From assembly GCA_016713175.1 (NCBI GenBank), contig JADJPQ010000006.1, positions 62,001-126,000 on the forward strand: a stretch of DNA of 64,000 nucleotides, given 5' to 3'. Every line of letters starts with the position of its first letter. Within the stretch, counting starts at the first letter, position 1. The position numbers and the translations under genes were made by a program. The stretch is from Planctomycetota bacterium (GTDB lineage Bacteria > Planctomycetota > UBA1135 > UBA2386). Of this stretch, positions 36,492-45,730 are shown piece by piece. The notes below the pieces were generated by a model, which worked only from the letters and a program-made list of their open reading frames with translations, ran no database searches and had not been told where the DNA came from.

Positions 36492-37850
36492 ATGCCCGAT
36501 TCGCCCCGAAATCTCCCCGCGTTCCCGTCACCGTCCTTGCTTGGCGTGGTCCTTCGCCTCGCCCTGCTGCCTGCGGTGACGATGGTCGTACTGCGCCTGC
36601 TGTGGCCGGGGCTCGATGGCTGGATCCACGACGGCTGCGTGCTGCTGATGGGTGGCTTCGCTGCGGCGCTCGCGGCCAGCCGTTACGCCAGGCTGCTGAC
36701 GACCGCCCAGCGCGCCGATGCGGATCAGGCGGCGCTCCTCGCACAGGAACGGCTGCGGCACAGCGCCGAGGAGCACCTCGCCCGCACGCGCGCGATCGTC
36801 GCCACGGCCACGGAGGGCATCGTGACGATCGACCAGGATGGCATCATCGACACGTTCAACAGCGCCGCCGAACGACTGTTCGGCTATCGCGCCGAGGAGG
36901 TGCTCGGCCGCAACGTCTCGATGCTGATGCCGGCGCCCTGGCAGCAGCAGCACGATGGCTATCTGCAGAACTACCTGCGCACCGGCATCGCCAGGATCAT
37001 CGGCATCGGCCGCGAGGTGCTGGGCCTGCGCAAGGACGGCACGACGTTCCCGATCGACCTGTCGGTCGGCGCCGGCACCATGCGCGGCCGGCCGTTCTTC
37101 ACCGCGCTGATCCGCGACGTCACCGAACGCAAGGACATGCAGACCAAGCTGGCCCAGACGGAACGGCTGGCCGCGGTCGGCGAACTCTCGGCCGGCGTCG
37201 CCCACGAGGTCAACAATCCAGTCAACACGATCATCAACTGCGCGCAGCTGATCGCCGACGGCGACGATGCGCCGGGCAACGCCCGGGTGATCATCGAGGA
37301 AGGCGAGCGCATCGCGTCGATCGTCAAGGACCTGCTGCAGTTCGCCCGCGACGACCGCGACCGCCCGCAACCGACGTCGATCGCCGACGTGGTGACCCGG
37401 ACGCTGCGGCTGATCGGCGAGAACTTCAAACGCCACGGTATCGCGCTGCGACTTGCCGTCCCGCCCGAGTTGCCAGCCGTCAACGCGCGTCCACAACAAC
37501 TGCAGCAGGTGCTGCTGAACCTGCTGATCAATGCCAAGGACGCGTTGCTACAGGAGGGCAAGGACACCCGTACCGTGCATCTGTCGGCGGCTGCCGAGGC
37601 CGACGGCGTCCGGATGAGCGTGCGCGACAACGGCCCCGGCATCCCGCCGCAGCTTGGCAACCACGTATTCGAGCCGTTCGTGACGACCAAGCGTGCCCGG
37701 GGCGGCACCGGGCTGGGCCTGTCGATCAGCAAGGGCATCGTCGAGGGCTACGGCGGCACGATCGAAGTCGTGTCGTCGCCCGGCCAGGGCGCCGACTTCC
37801 GCGTCTGGCTGCCGCTCAGCACCGAGCCGCGCGACGCCGACCTGCACTGA
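36492..37850 (+). CDS. FixL-like haem-PAS oxygen-sensor histidine kinase
   Basis: A 452-residue kinase with two N-terminal membrane helices (LLGVVLRLALLPAVTMVVL; GCVLLMGGFAAALAAS), a PAS domain, a HisKA box with His238 in GVAHEVNNPVN, and HATPase motifs (NLLINAKDA, DNGPGIP, GGTGLGLSIS). The PAS segment matches rhizobial FixL closely: NVSMLMPAPWQQQHDGY, then IIGIGREVLGLRKDGTTFP. His154 sits where the proximal haem ligand (His200 of B. japonicum FixL) belongs, and Arg174, exactly 20 residues later, where the oxygen-sensing Arg220 belongs. The usual His214 is replaced by Arg. Adjacent cbb3 oxidase genes support an oxygen-sensing role. A TATATG at 36461-36466 may belong to its promoter. Confidence 0.88.
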   Translation: MPDSPRNLPAFPSPSLLGVVLRLALLPAVTMVVLRLLWPGLDGWIHDGCVLLMGGFAAALAASRYARLLTTAQRADADQAALLAQERLRHSAEEHLARTRAIVATATEGIVTIDQDGIIDTFNSAAERLFGYRAEEVLGRNVSMLMPAPWQQQHDGYLQNYLRTGIARIIGIGREVLGLRKDGTTFPIDLSVGAGTMRGRPFFTALIRDVTERKDMQTKLAQTERLAAVGELSAGVAHEVNNPVNTIINCAQLIADGDDAPGNARVIIEEGERIASIVKDLLQFARDDRDRPQPTSIADVVTRTLRLIGENFKRHGIALRLAVPPELPAVNARPQQLQQVLLNLLINAKDALLQEGKDTRTVHLSAAAEADGVRMSVRDNGPGIPPQLGNHVFEPFVTTKRARGGTGLGLSISKGIVEGYGGTIEVVSSPGQGADFRVWLPLSTEPRDADLH

Positions 37851-37873
37851 CGGCGGGCCGGCTCGCGCCCGAC

Positions 37874-39367
37874 TCAGCGCCCGCTCGGCCCGAGCAACGG
37901 TGCCTTGGCCCGACGCACCATCGCCGGTGCGTCACCGCCGGTCCGAACTTCGATCTCGAGCTGCATTCCGGGTCGGAACGATGCCCGCGGCACGAACACG
38001 TGCACCGGCATCTTGCGATCCTCCAGGCTCTGCAGCGCGAACTCGGTCTGCGGCAGCACGACCTCGGCCTCGGCCGGGCCGATCGCTTTGGCGACGAAGG
38101 TGTGCGCCACCGGCTGCTTGTTGATCAGATGCAGGTCGAACACGTTGTGCACGCGTTCCTGCTCGAGCGTGAACGCCTGGCCCGGCACCCGCCGCAGGTT
38201 GGCCTCGAACGGCGTCCGCCACGTGGTCGCCACCAAGAACGCGCTGACGCCGATGACCAGCAGCACCGCATACAGGAACACCCGCGGCCGCACGAACTTC
38301 CGCGCGCCGGTCTCGAAGCCGCGCTGGCTGTCGTAGCGGACGAGCCCCTTCGGCCGGCCGGTCTTCAGCATGACCTCGTCGCAGGCGTCGATGCAGTTGG
38401 CGCAACCGATGCACTCCATCTGCGTGCCGTTGCGGATGTCGATGCCGGTCGGACACACCGCGACACAGCGATAGCAGTCGACGCAGTGACCGTGTCCAGA
38501 CTCGGTGGCCGGCCCGCGCGGCTCGCCGCGCTCCCGGTCATAACCGACCAACAGCGTTTCGTAGTCGTACAGCGCACCCTGCAAGCGTCCGTACGGACAG
38601 ACGACGATGCACAACTGTTCGCGGAACCAGGTGAAGTTGATGAACAGGATCAGCGTCACCACCAACGCGAACAGGAACGCCGTCGGATGCTGCGTCGGTG
38701 ACGACGTCATCGCCAGGACCACTCGTTCGACCGGCATGAAGTAGCCGAGCAGCGAGTGCGCGATCACCGCCGCCAGCGCGAAGAACACCAGCAGCTTGCC
38801 GCCTCGGCGCAACAGCTTGCCGGCCGTCCACGGCGCCTTGTCGAGTTTGTGGCGCGCCGGCGCGGGCCCTTCGATCCAGCGCTCGACGCGGCGGAACAGC
38901 CCTTCGAGGAACACCGTCTGCGGGCACGCGTAGCCGCACCACATGCGGCCGAACAGCGCCGCGACCATGAACAACGTGAAGCCCAGGCCGGTGATGAAGA
39001 AGAATGCGAGCCAGAAGTCCTGCGCGTTGAACGTGTTGCCGAACAGGAAGAAGTGGCGCGCCGGGATGTCGATCAGCACCGCCGGGTTGCCGCCGATCTT
39101 GACCCACGGCATCGCCAGGTAGACGCCGAGCAGCAGGAACCACAGCAACTGTTTCCTGGTCTGGAACCGTCCACTGACGTCCGCGGTGTGGATCGAGTTG
39201 CGCGAACCGTCCGGGTTGATGCTGAAGACGGTGTCGAGATCGGGTCGGCGCACCGGCGGCCGGCCACGCGTGACCACCGGCTTGCGTGGCGTGCTGGCTG
39301 ACGGTGCCGGCGGCAGCGAGGAGGACGACGAGGCAGTCGGCGTCGGATCGACGGGATGATCCGACAC
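37874..39367 (-). CDS. ccoG: Cytochrome cbb3 oxidase accessory ferredoxin-like protein CcoG
   Basis: A 497-residue membrane iron-sulfur protein (CcoG/RdxA/FixG) involved in copper handling for cbb3 oxidase assembly. About five membrane helices are visible, with the conserved FGRMWCGYACPQTVF and CIVVCPYGRLQGAL cysteine motifs. Two [4Fe-4S] clusters are indicated by CVDCYRCVAVCPTGIDI and CIGCANCIDACDEV, and a C-terminal Ig-like FixG domain follows (VFDLHLINKQPVAHTF). The N-terminus is a Ser/Pro/Thr-rich leader. GTG 39367 lies just after the ccoP stop. Last gene of the ccoISNOQPG operon and convergent with the FixL-like kinase gene. Confidence 0.95.
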   Translation of the reverse strand: MSDHPVDPTPTASSSSSLPPAPSASTPRKPVVTRGRPPVRRPDLDTVFSINPDGSRNSIHTADVSGRFQTRKQLLWFLLLGVYLAMPWVKIGGNPAVLIDIPARHFFLFGNTFNAQDFWLAFFFITGLGFTLFMVAALFGRMWCGYACPQTVFLEGLFRRVERWIEGPAPARHKLDKAPWTAGKLLRRGGKLLVFFALAAVIAHSLLGYFMPVERVVLAMTSSPTQHPTAFLFALVVTLILFINFTWFREQLCIVVCPYGRLQGALYDYETLLVGYDRERGEPRGPATESGHGHCVDCYRCVAVCPTGIDIRNGTQMECIGCANCIDACDEVMLKTGRPKGLVRYDSQRGFETGARKFVRPRVFLYAVLLVIGVSAFLVATTWRTPFEANLRRVPGQAFTLEQERVHNVFDLHLINKQPVAHTFVAKAIGPAEAEVVLPQTEFALQSLEDRKMPVHVFVPRASFRPGMQLEIEVRTGGDAPAMVRRAKAPLLGPSGR

Positions 39368-39369
39368 GA

Positions 39370-39927
39370 CTACTGCTCTTCCTTGCCCTGCGGCGGCAGA
39401 CCGCCGGCGACGTTGGTGTGCTTGACCTTGGCGAGCACGTAGGCGGTGACCCGTTGCGCCCACATCGAGCCGTTCTGCTTCCACGGCGGCATGCCGTTCG
39501 GCCGGCCTTCCATGATCGTCGTGTAGATGTCGAGCGGCTTGCCACCGTAGACCCAGAACTTGTCGGTCAGGTTCGGACCGGTCAGCCCGGAACCATCGGG
39601 CTTGTGGCAGAACTTGCAGGAGACGCCTTCGGCCATGAAGGCCTTCTCACCCTCAGCGACCACCCCGCCTTCCTTGGACAGCTTCAGCAACGACTCGTCG
39701 GTCACCGGGTTCTTGGCCAGTTCGGCCTCGAGCCGGGCGGCGATCTCCTGCTGCTCGGCGAGGAACGCGGCCTGGGGCAGGTGCCCGGTGCCGAGCGTGT
39801 GGAAGTGGATCCAGTAGCCGACCGAGAAGATGCAGGCGAGGTAGAACGACCACAGCCACCAGTTCGGCAGCCGGTTGTCGAACTCCTCGATCCCGTCGAA
39901 CGTGTGACCCCGTGTGGCGAGACTCAT
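39370..39927 (-). CDS. ccoP: Cytochrome cbb3 oxidase subunit III, one-haem CcoP
   Basis: A 185-residue subunit carrying electrons to the oxidase core. The N-terminal FixP segment (GIEEFDNRLPNWWLWSFYLACIFSVGYW) gives one membrane helix. Only one c-type haem site is present, Cys104-Lys-Phe-Cys107-His108, with a likely axial Met in NGMPPWKQ. Classical CcoP has two haem domains and about 300 residues, so this is a short, single-haem form. Its start overlaps the ccoQ stop (ATGA). Confidence 0.93.
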   Translation of the reverse strand: MSLATRGHTFDGIEEFDNRLPNWWLWSFYLACIFSVGYWIHFHTLGTGHLPQAAFLAEQQEIAARLEAELAKNPVTDESLLKLSKEGGVVAEGEKAFMAEGVSCKFCHKPDGSGLTGPNLTDKFWVYGGKPLDIYTTIMEGRPNGMPPWKQNGSMWAQRVTAYVLAKVKHTNVAGGLPPQGKEEQ

Positions 39928-40130
39928 GGACGAACCCTCCGTGTGCTGTCGGCGACCGGCGGCACGCCGGCATCGTCGGCCAGCGGCAAGCTGGCCATCT
40001 GACGGAAGCGCGGCTGATGTTCGCGACGACAGACGCGCACCAGCACGGCCAGGAAGATGCCCAGGAACATCAACATCGCCAGGATCGGCAGGTTGAGGAT
40101 GGGCGTGGCAGCAAGGAACTCGCGCAGCAT
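39924..40130 (-). CDS. ccoQ: Cytochrome cbb3 oxidase small subunit CcoQ-like
   Basis: A 68-residue protein with one membrane helix (LNLPILAMLMFLGIFLAVLVRV) followed by a basic/polar tail (CRREHQPRFRQM). Size, topology and position between ccoNO and ccoP match CcoQ/FixQ, a small subunit that stabilises the complex; sequence alone would not prove it. It starts at ATG 40130, 2 nt after the ccoNO stop codon, and overlaps ccoP by 4 nt. Confidence 0.8.
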   Translation of the reverse strand: MLREFLAATPILNLPILAMLMFLGIFLAVLVRVCRREHQPRFRQMASLPLADDAGVPPVADSTRRVRP

Positions 40131-40132
40131 GA

Positions 40133-42472
40133 CTACTTGCCTCCGGCCGAGGCGGCCTTGACGGTCTGCAGGTTGTTGCCAAGACGTCGCAGGTAGGCGA
40201 TCAACGCGATGATCTCCTTGTCCGGCGCGGCGTCGGTGATGCCCTTGCTGGCCAACGTGGCAACGATCGCGGCGGCATCGCGGTCGTAGTCGGCGGCGGC
40301 GCCGAGGATCTGTTCCTTGGTGTAGGGCACGCCGAGCTTGCGCAGCACGCGCATCTTGTCCCCGGCGATCGCCTTGTCGGCGGTATTCCCGTACATCCAC
40401 GGGTAGGCCGGCATGACCGAGTTCGGCGAGGTGTCGGTCGGCCGCTTCATGTGCAGCCAGTGCCACGACTCGTCGTACTTGGCACCGACGCGGGCCAGGT
40501 CGGGTCCGGTACGCTTGCTGCCCCATTGGAACGGGTGATCCCACATCGACTCCTCGATGCGGCTCGGATCGCCGTAGCGCAGCTGCTCCTCGCGGAACGG
40601 CCGGATCATCTGCGAGTGGCACACGTAGCAGCCTTCGCGGACATAGAGGTCGCGGCCGGTCAGTTCGAGCGCGGTGTATGGCTTGACCGCGATCTCGCCG
40701 TTCGCCGCCAGCGGCACCGCCTTGTCGGCGATCAGGCCGGGCAGCAGTTCGAACAGACCGCCGACCAGCACCGCCAGCAAGGTCAGCACCGAGAACGCCA
40801 GCGGCCGGGCCTCGAGCATCTCGTGCCAGGTGTGCTTGCCGACGTGCGTGCTGCGATACAGCATGCCGCCCGCGAAGGCGACCACCGCGAAGATCGCGAC
40901 GAAGCCGACGACGGCGGCGCCGACGCTCGGCAGCGCGAACAGCGTCGCCGCGACCATGCCGAGCACCGAGATGATGATCGGCTTGCTGGTCAGGATGCCC
41001 CACAGGCTCGGCTCACCGGGCTGCGGCGCCGTCTTGGTGACCGTGACCTCGGTCTCGACGGTGACCGGGCGACCCGACATCGCCGTCATCACCAGGTTCC
41101 AGATCATCAGCAGCCAACCGACGACGAACAGCCCACCGCCGATGCTGCGGGTCATGTACATCAGCTGCTGACTGTTCAGCATCTCGTTCCAGTCGGTGTA
41201 CTGCAGGCCGCCATCGGCGGTCTCCGCGCGCCACATCAGGCCCTGGCTGATGCCCGAGACCCACATCGACGCGACGTAGAGCAGGATGCCGACGATGCCG
41301 ATCCAGAAGTGCATGTCGGCGAGCCGCGTGCTGTGCAGCCTGGTGCCGAACAGCCGCGGCATCAGCCAGTAGAACATGCCGGCCGCCATGAAGCCGTTCC
41401 AGCCCAGCGCGCCGCTGTGCACGTGGCCGATGATCCAGTCGGTGTAGTGGCCAAGGGCGGAGACCGCCTTGATCGACAACAGCGGTCCCTCGAACGTCGC
41501 CATGCCGTAGAACGTCACGCCGGCGACGAAGAACTTCAGCACCGGATCGGTGCGCACGCGATCCCACGCGCCGCGCAGCGTCAGCAGGCCGTTCAGCATG
41601 CCGCCCCACGACGGCATCCACAGCATCACCGAGAACAGCATGCCGAGCGACTGCGCCCAGTCCGGCAGCGCGGTGTTCAGCAGGTGGTGCGGGCCGGCCC
41701 AGATGTAGATGAACACCAGCGCCCAGAAGTGCACGATCGACAACCGGTAGCTGAACACCGGTCGATCCGCCGCCTTGGGCAGGAAGTAGTACATGATCCC
41801 GAGGATCGGCGTGGTCAGGAAGAACGCGACGGCGTTGTGCCCGTACCACCACTGCGTCAGCGCATCCTGGGCCCCGGCGAACACGCAGTAGCTCTTGGTC
41901 GCGGTCACCGGCAACGACAGGTTGTTGACGATGTAGAGCACCGCGATCGTCAACACCGTCGAGATGTAGAACCAGATCGAGACGTAGAGGTTCTTCTCGT
42001 TGCGGATCGCCAGCGTCCAGAAGAAGTTGACCGCGAACGCGACCCACACCAGCGCGACCAGGATGTCGAGGAACCACTCCAGCTCCGCGTACTCCTTGCT
42101 CTGCGTGATGCCGAACGGCAGCGTCAGCGCGGCGCCGAGGATGATCAGCTGCCAGCCCCACAGGTGGACCTTGCTGAGCAGGTCGGAGGCCATCCGCACC
42201 TTCAGCAGCCGCTGCGTGCTGTAGTAGACGCCGGCGAACATCATGTTGCCGACCAACGCGAAGATCACCGCGTTGGTATGCAGCGGCCGCAGGCGGCTGA
42301 ACGTCAGCCACGGCACATCGAAGTTGAGCCCCGGGAAGCTGAGTTGCAGGGCGATCACCAGACCGACCAGCAGGCCGATCAGGCCCCAGCCGACACTGGC
42401 CCACACAAACCCGCGGACGGTGCCGTCGTCGTAGACGACACGTCGGGTCTCGGTGACGGACGAGATGGTCAT
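40133..42472 (-). CDS. ccoNO: Cytochrome cbb3 oxidase fused subunits I and II (CcoN-CcoO)
   Basis: A 779-residue fusion. Residues about 1-480 are CcoN, the haem-copper core, with ligand His motifs in RLRPLHTNAVIFAL, WWYGHNAVAFFLTT, GPHHLLN and DWIIGHVHSGALGWN. After a linker rich in Thr/Val/Pro, residues about 515-779 are CcoO: a membrane anchor, then a mono-haem cytochrome c domain with Cys615-x-x-Cys618-His619 in EGCYVCHSQMIRPF. In proteobacteria these are two genes; fused forms are known in some other phyla. The complex reduces oxygen with high affinity at the membrane. ATG 42472 overlaps the ccoS stop. Confidence 0.97.
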   Translation of the reverse strand: MTISSVTETRRVVYDDGTVRGFVWASVGWGLIGLLVGLVIALQLSFPGLNFDVPWLTFSRLRPLHTNAVIFALVGNMMFAGVYYSTQRLLKVRMASDLLSKVHLWGWQLIILGAALTLPFGITQSKEYAELEWFLDILVALVWVAFAVNFFWTLAIRNEKNLYVSIWFYISTVLTIAVLYIVNNLSLPVTATKSYCVFAGAQDALTQWWYGHNAVAFFLTTPILGIMYYFLPKAADRPVFSYRLSIVHFWALVFIYIWAGPHHLLNTALPDWAQSLGMLFSVMLWMPSWGGMLNGLLTLRGAWDRVRTDPVLKFFVAGVTFYGMATFEGPLLSIKAVSALGHYTDWIIGHVHSGALGWNGFMAAGMFYWLMPRLFGTRLHSTRLADMHFWIGIVGILLYVASMWVSGISQGLMWRAETADGGLQYTDWNEMLNSQQLMYMTRSIGGGLFVVGWLLMIWNLVMTAMSGRPVTVETEVTVTKTAPQPGEPSLWGILTSKPIIISVLGMVAATLFALPSVGAAVVGFVAIFAVVAFAGGMLYRSTHVGKHTWHEMLEARPLAFSVLTLLAVLVGGLFELLPGLIADKAVPLAANGEIAVKPYTALELTGRDLYVREGCYVCHSQMIRPFREEQLRYGDPSRIEESMWDHPFQWGSKRTGPDLARVGAKYDESWHWLHMKRPTDTSPNSVMPAYPWMYGNTADKAIAGDKMRVLRKLGVPYTKEQILGAAADYDRDAAAIVATLASKGITDAAPDKEIIALIAYLRRLGNNLQTVKAASAGGK

Positions 42473-42666
42473 TGCGTTCCTTCCTTCTGAGAGGTTTCGG
42501 TGGCTGGCGGGACGGGGCGCGGCGGGGCGACATCGTCTTCGAGCGGCAACAGGCACATCCGCTCCGCCTGATGGCAGTCGCCCTGACGGGACGACCACAC
42601 GAACAACACGATGGACCCTGCGACCAGCAGCAGGCTGCACAGCAGCAGGACGGGGATCACGGTCAT
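42469..42666 (-). CDS. ccoS: Cbb3 oxidase assembly protein CcoS
   Basis: A 65-residue protein with one N-terminal helix (VIPVLLLCSLLLVAGSIVLFVW), a short charged segment and the CcoS-type end RMCLLPLEDDV. CcoS is needed for cofactor insertion into CcoN. Position between ccoI and ccoNO, with 4-nt overlaps on both sides, supports the call. Confidence 0.88.
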   Translation of the reverse strand: MTVIPVLLLCSLLLVAGSIVLFVWSSRQGDCHQAERMCLLPLEDDVAPPRPVPPATETSQKEGTQ

Positions 42667-45074
42667 GGCAATCTCCGGCGCGCGCGCGCGAAGCGGATGC
42701 TGGTGTGGAGCACGAGCGCGGCCGAGCTGATCGGCATCAGCACCGCGGTCAGCCCCGGCGTCATCAGGTCGAGCAGACAAGCGACCAGCGTCGAGCCGTT
42801 GTAGAGCAGCGCCAGCGTGAGATTGACCCGCACGACCCGCTGCTGCAGCGCCCCGATGTCGAGCACCGCCGACACCGCGCCGGCCTGGGCGCCGCGGAAG
42901 AAGAAGTCGGCGCGCGCTGGCAGCACCGGGCGATCCATCGCCGGGGTGCCGGCGCAGAACGCCGCCGCAAACGCGGGCGCATCGTTGATGCCGTCGCCCA
43001 GCATCAGGGTGTCGGCCCGATCCAGCTGGCGCACGAACCCGGCCTTGCCCTCCGGACTCATGCCACCGGTCGCCAGCGCCGGATCGACACCCAACGCCGC
43101 CGCCGCCCGGGCGACGCGTTCTGGTTTGTCGCCCGACAGGATGTGCACCTGCAGACCACGCCGCCGCAGATCGGCGATCTCGGCCGCCGCACCGGAACGG
43201 AAGTCCTCCTGCAGCCGCCAGCGCCCGCGTTCGACACCGTTGCAGGCGAACGCGCATTCGGGACCGTCGTCGGCGGCCACTGCCGGCAGGCCACAGAACC
43301 GCCGGCTGCCGAGCCGCCAGACCTGGCCATCGACTTCGGCCTCGAGCCCCTGCCCCGGCACCTCGGCAACCACGACCTCGGCACGGAAACGCGGCGCGTC
43401 CATCGTCGCCAGCACCGCCTGGCTGACCGGGTGGTTGCTGGAAGCAACCATCGTCGCCAGCATGGCCTGATCCGCCGCGATCGGCGCCGTCACCGTGAGC
43501 GCGCGCACGCCGCCGAACGTCAACGTTCCGGTCTTGTCGAACACGACCTTGCGCAGGAACCGCGTCTGGTCGAGCAGCGCGGACGACCGGACGAACACGC
43601 CCCGCCGCCGCAGCAGCGCCAGTGCCAGATGGAACGCCAACGGCGTCGCGATGCCCATCGCACACGGGCACGTGATCACCAGCACCGAGATCGCGACCGG
43701 CAACGAACGGCTCGGATCCAGGAACGCCCAGACCAGCGCACCGATGGCCGCCGCGATCAGCACGCCGAGCGAGTAGTGCTTGGCCAGCAGGTGCCAGAAC
43801 CGCACCTTGCCAGCGCCGGCGGCGCGTTCGTCCGGCGGCCGCCGCAACAGCTCCGCGAGGCCCGAACCGAGATAGTCGGACACGGCGCGCATCCGCACCG
43901 CCGAACGCCCACCGAAGAACGCGCCGGCCGGCACTTCTTCGCCGGGCGCGAACGTCCGCGGTGCGCTCTCGCCGGAGATCCAGTCCAGCGAGAAGCTCGC
44001 CTCGGAGCCAGCGACCGTCGCCCGCACCGGCAGCAGGTCGCCAGGCGCCAGCAGCAGTTCGTCGCCCGCGCGGATCGTCGCGATCGGCACGACCTCGATG
44101 CGGTCGGCCAGAAGCCGCCGCGCGCGCATGTGCTCGGCGCCGTCGTCGGCGAGCACCTGGTCGCGGTTCCTGCGCAGCGTCCGCTGCTGCAGGAACCGGC
44201 CACCGAGCATGAAGGCGATGAAGATCGCCACCGTGTCGAAGTAGGCATCGGCACCGTGCGCGTGCAGCCACAGCGAGCCGCCGTACGCCAGCAGCAGGCC
44301 GAGCGAGATCGGCAGGTCCATGTGGACCATGCCGGCGCGCAAGCCGGACCACGCCGCCCGGAAGAACACCGGCCCGCCGACGACGACACTGACGGTCGCC
44401 AACCCGGCCAGCACGTTGCGGAACAACGGCACCAGCGGACCGTCGTCGAGACCGAAGTACGACGACACTGCGAGGATCATCGCGTTCATCGCGATCGCCA
44501 CGCAGATGCCCAGGCGCACCAGCAAGCCGGTGTCCTGCTGCGCGACCCGGCTCGCCGGCGCCATCGGGTAGCCGAGCCGGCTGCTGCGCTCGAGGAACAC
44601 GCGCGCGGTGTCCTGCGCCTGCTCGTAGGCCAGTGTCACCTGGCCGAGCGACGGATCGATCCGGATCGACCGCGCGCCGGGCAGCCGCCGCCAGACTTCC
44701 TGCAAGAGCCACACGCACGCCGCGCAGCGGATGCCTTGCACATCGAGGTGCAAGCGCACGCCGCCGCTGGCGTCGCGGCCGCGAGCTTCGAGTTCGGGCA
44801 GCCACTCGGCCACGACCGTCCGCGGCACCGGGCCAACGGCACCGTCGCGGCCGCCGCCGAGGTCGTAGAACCGCAACAGGCCTTCCTGGTCGAGCAGGCC
44901 GTGCACCGCCTCGCAACCACTGCAGCAGAATGGCGAGCTACGCCGTTCTTCCGGCACGAGGAGGCCACAGTGCGTACACCGACCAACTTCCCGCTTCGGC
45001 CCGGCTGCAGACTCGTTCGAAATCCGAGCTTGCGCGCCACGTTCGACCACCGAAGCTGTGAGTAGCAGCCTCAT
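42663..45074 (-). CDS. ccoI: Copper-transporting P-type ATPase CcoI
   Basis: An 803-residue P1B-type ATPase that supplies copper for cbb3 oxidase. N-terminal Cys pairs (CTHCGLLVP; FCCSGCEAVH) typical of CcoI are followed by a heavy-metal domain (IRCAACVWLLQ). Eight membrane segments are expected, with CPC in VITCPCAMG, the phosphorylation motif DKTGTLT, SSNHP (HP motif) and GDGINDAP; the actuator motif is SGES. ATG 45074 lies only 12 nt from the divergent safE-like start, so the true start may be slightly downstream, for example GTG 45050. First gene of the cco operon. Confidence 0.95.
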   Translation of the reverse strand: MRLLLTASVVERGAQARISNESAAGPKREVGRCTHCGLLVPEERRSSPFCCSGCEAVHGLLDQEGLLRFYDLGGGRDGAVGPVPRTVVAEWLPELEARGRDASGGVRLHLDVQGIRCAACVWLLQEVWRRLPGARSIRIDPSLGQVTLAYEQAQDTARVFLERSSRLGYPMAPASRVAQQDTGLLVRLGICVAIAMNAMILAVSSYFGLDDGPLVPLFRNVLAGLATVSVVVGGPVFFRAAWSGLRAGMVHMDLPISLGLLLAYGGSLWLHAHGADAYFDTVAIFIAFMLGGRFLQQRTLRRNRDQVLADDGAEHMRARRLLADRIEVVPIATIRAGDELLLAPGDLLPVRATVAGSEASFSLDWISGESAPRTFAPGEEVPAGAFFGGRSAVRMRAVSDYLGSGLAELLRRPPDERAAGAGKVRFWHLLAKHYSLGVLIAAAIGALVWAFLDPSRSLPVAISVLVITCPCAMGIATPLAFHLALALLRRRGVFVRSSALLDQTRFLRKVVFDKTGTLTFGGVRALTVTAPIAADQAMLATMVASSNHPVSQAVLATMDAPRFRAEVVVAEVPGQGLEAEVDGQVWRLGSRRFCGLPAVAADDGPECAFACNGVERGRWRLQEDFRSGAAAEIADLRRRGLQVHILSGDKPERVARAAAALGVDPALATGGMSPEGKAGFVRQLDRADTLMLGDGINDAPAFAAAFCAGTPAMDRPVLPARADFFFRGAQAGAVSAVLDIGALQQRVVRVNLTLALLYNGSTLVACLLDLMTPGLTAVLMPISSAALVLHTSIRFARARRRLP

Positions 45075-45086
45075 CGCGAACTTCGA

Positions 45087-45728
45087 ATGTCACCCTTCTC
45101 CGAGAGTTTCCTTTTTGGCGCGGCGAACTCGCTGCACTGCGCATGCATGTGCGGCCCGCTCGCGCTGGCATTCCACGCTCGGATCGGTGGCTCGGCGATG
45201 TACCACGGCGGTCGGGTCGTTGCGTATACGCTGCTTGGCGTAGTCCTCGGTTCCGCCGGTCAGGTTCTAGGCTCCGCACAACTGCGTGCGCCAACCGCGT
45301 GGATCGCGTTCGTGCTGGCCGCAGGGCTGCTGTTGCTCGCCCTCGTCGGAGAACGCGGCGCGCTGAAGATCCCTGGCATCGGCGACGCGTTGCAGCGATT
45401 GCTGGCCCGCACGCGCGGTTGGTCACCGCAGTGGCGGGGCCTGGCGCTGGGACTGGCGACGCCGCTGCTGCCGTGCGGTCTGTTGTGGTCGGCTTGCGCG
45501 GGCGCCGCGGTCGCCGGCGATGGGATGTCCGGCGCCGCGGTGCTCGGCGGTTTCGCGCTCGGATCGCTGCCGCTGTTGTTCGTCGCGCAACTGCAAGCCG
45601 GTTGGTTGCAGCGGAAGTTCGGACCGCGGGTGCTGTCGTTCGTGCAGCGCGCGGCGATGTTGCTGGCGGCGGGTGTGCTGGTGTGGCGCGGCATAGTCGC
45701 GCTGCAGGGCGGCGGTTGCTGCCACTGA
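45087..45728 (+). CDS. SafE/TauE-type membrane protein linked to cbb3 assembly
   Basis: A 213-residue protein with about six helices. It has the SLHCACMCGPLAL motif near the N-terminus and GLATPLLPCGLLWSA in the middle, both typical of the SafE-like/UreH-like branch. In several phyla this gene sits in cbb3 assembly clusters and is suspected to move copper or reductant; the role is not settled. It starts at ATG 45087, divergent from ccoI, and ends 2 nt before the convergent stop of the sigma-factor gene. Confidence 0.85.
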   Translation: MSPFSESFLFGAANSLHCACMCGPLALAFHARIGGSAMYHGGRVVAYTLLGVVLGSAGQVLGSAQLRAPTAWIAFVLAAGLLLLALVGERGALKIPGIGDALQRLLARTRGWSPQWRGLALGLATPLLPCGLLWSACAGAAVAGDGMSGAAVLGGFALGSLPLLFVAQLQAGWLQRKFGPRVLSFVQRAAMLLAAGVLVWRGIVALQGGGCCH

Positions 45729-45730
45729 GG

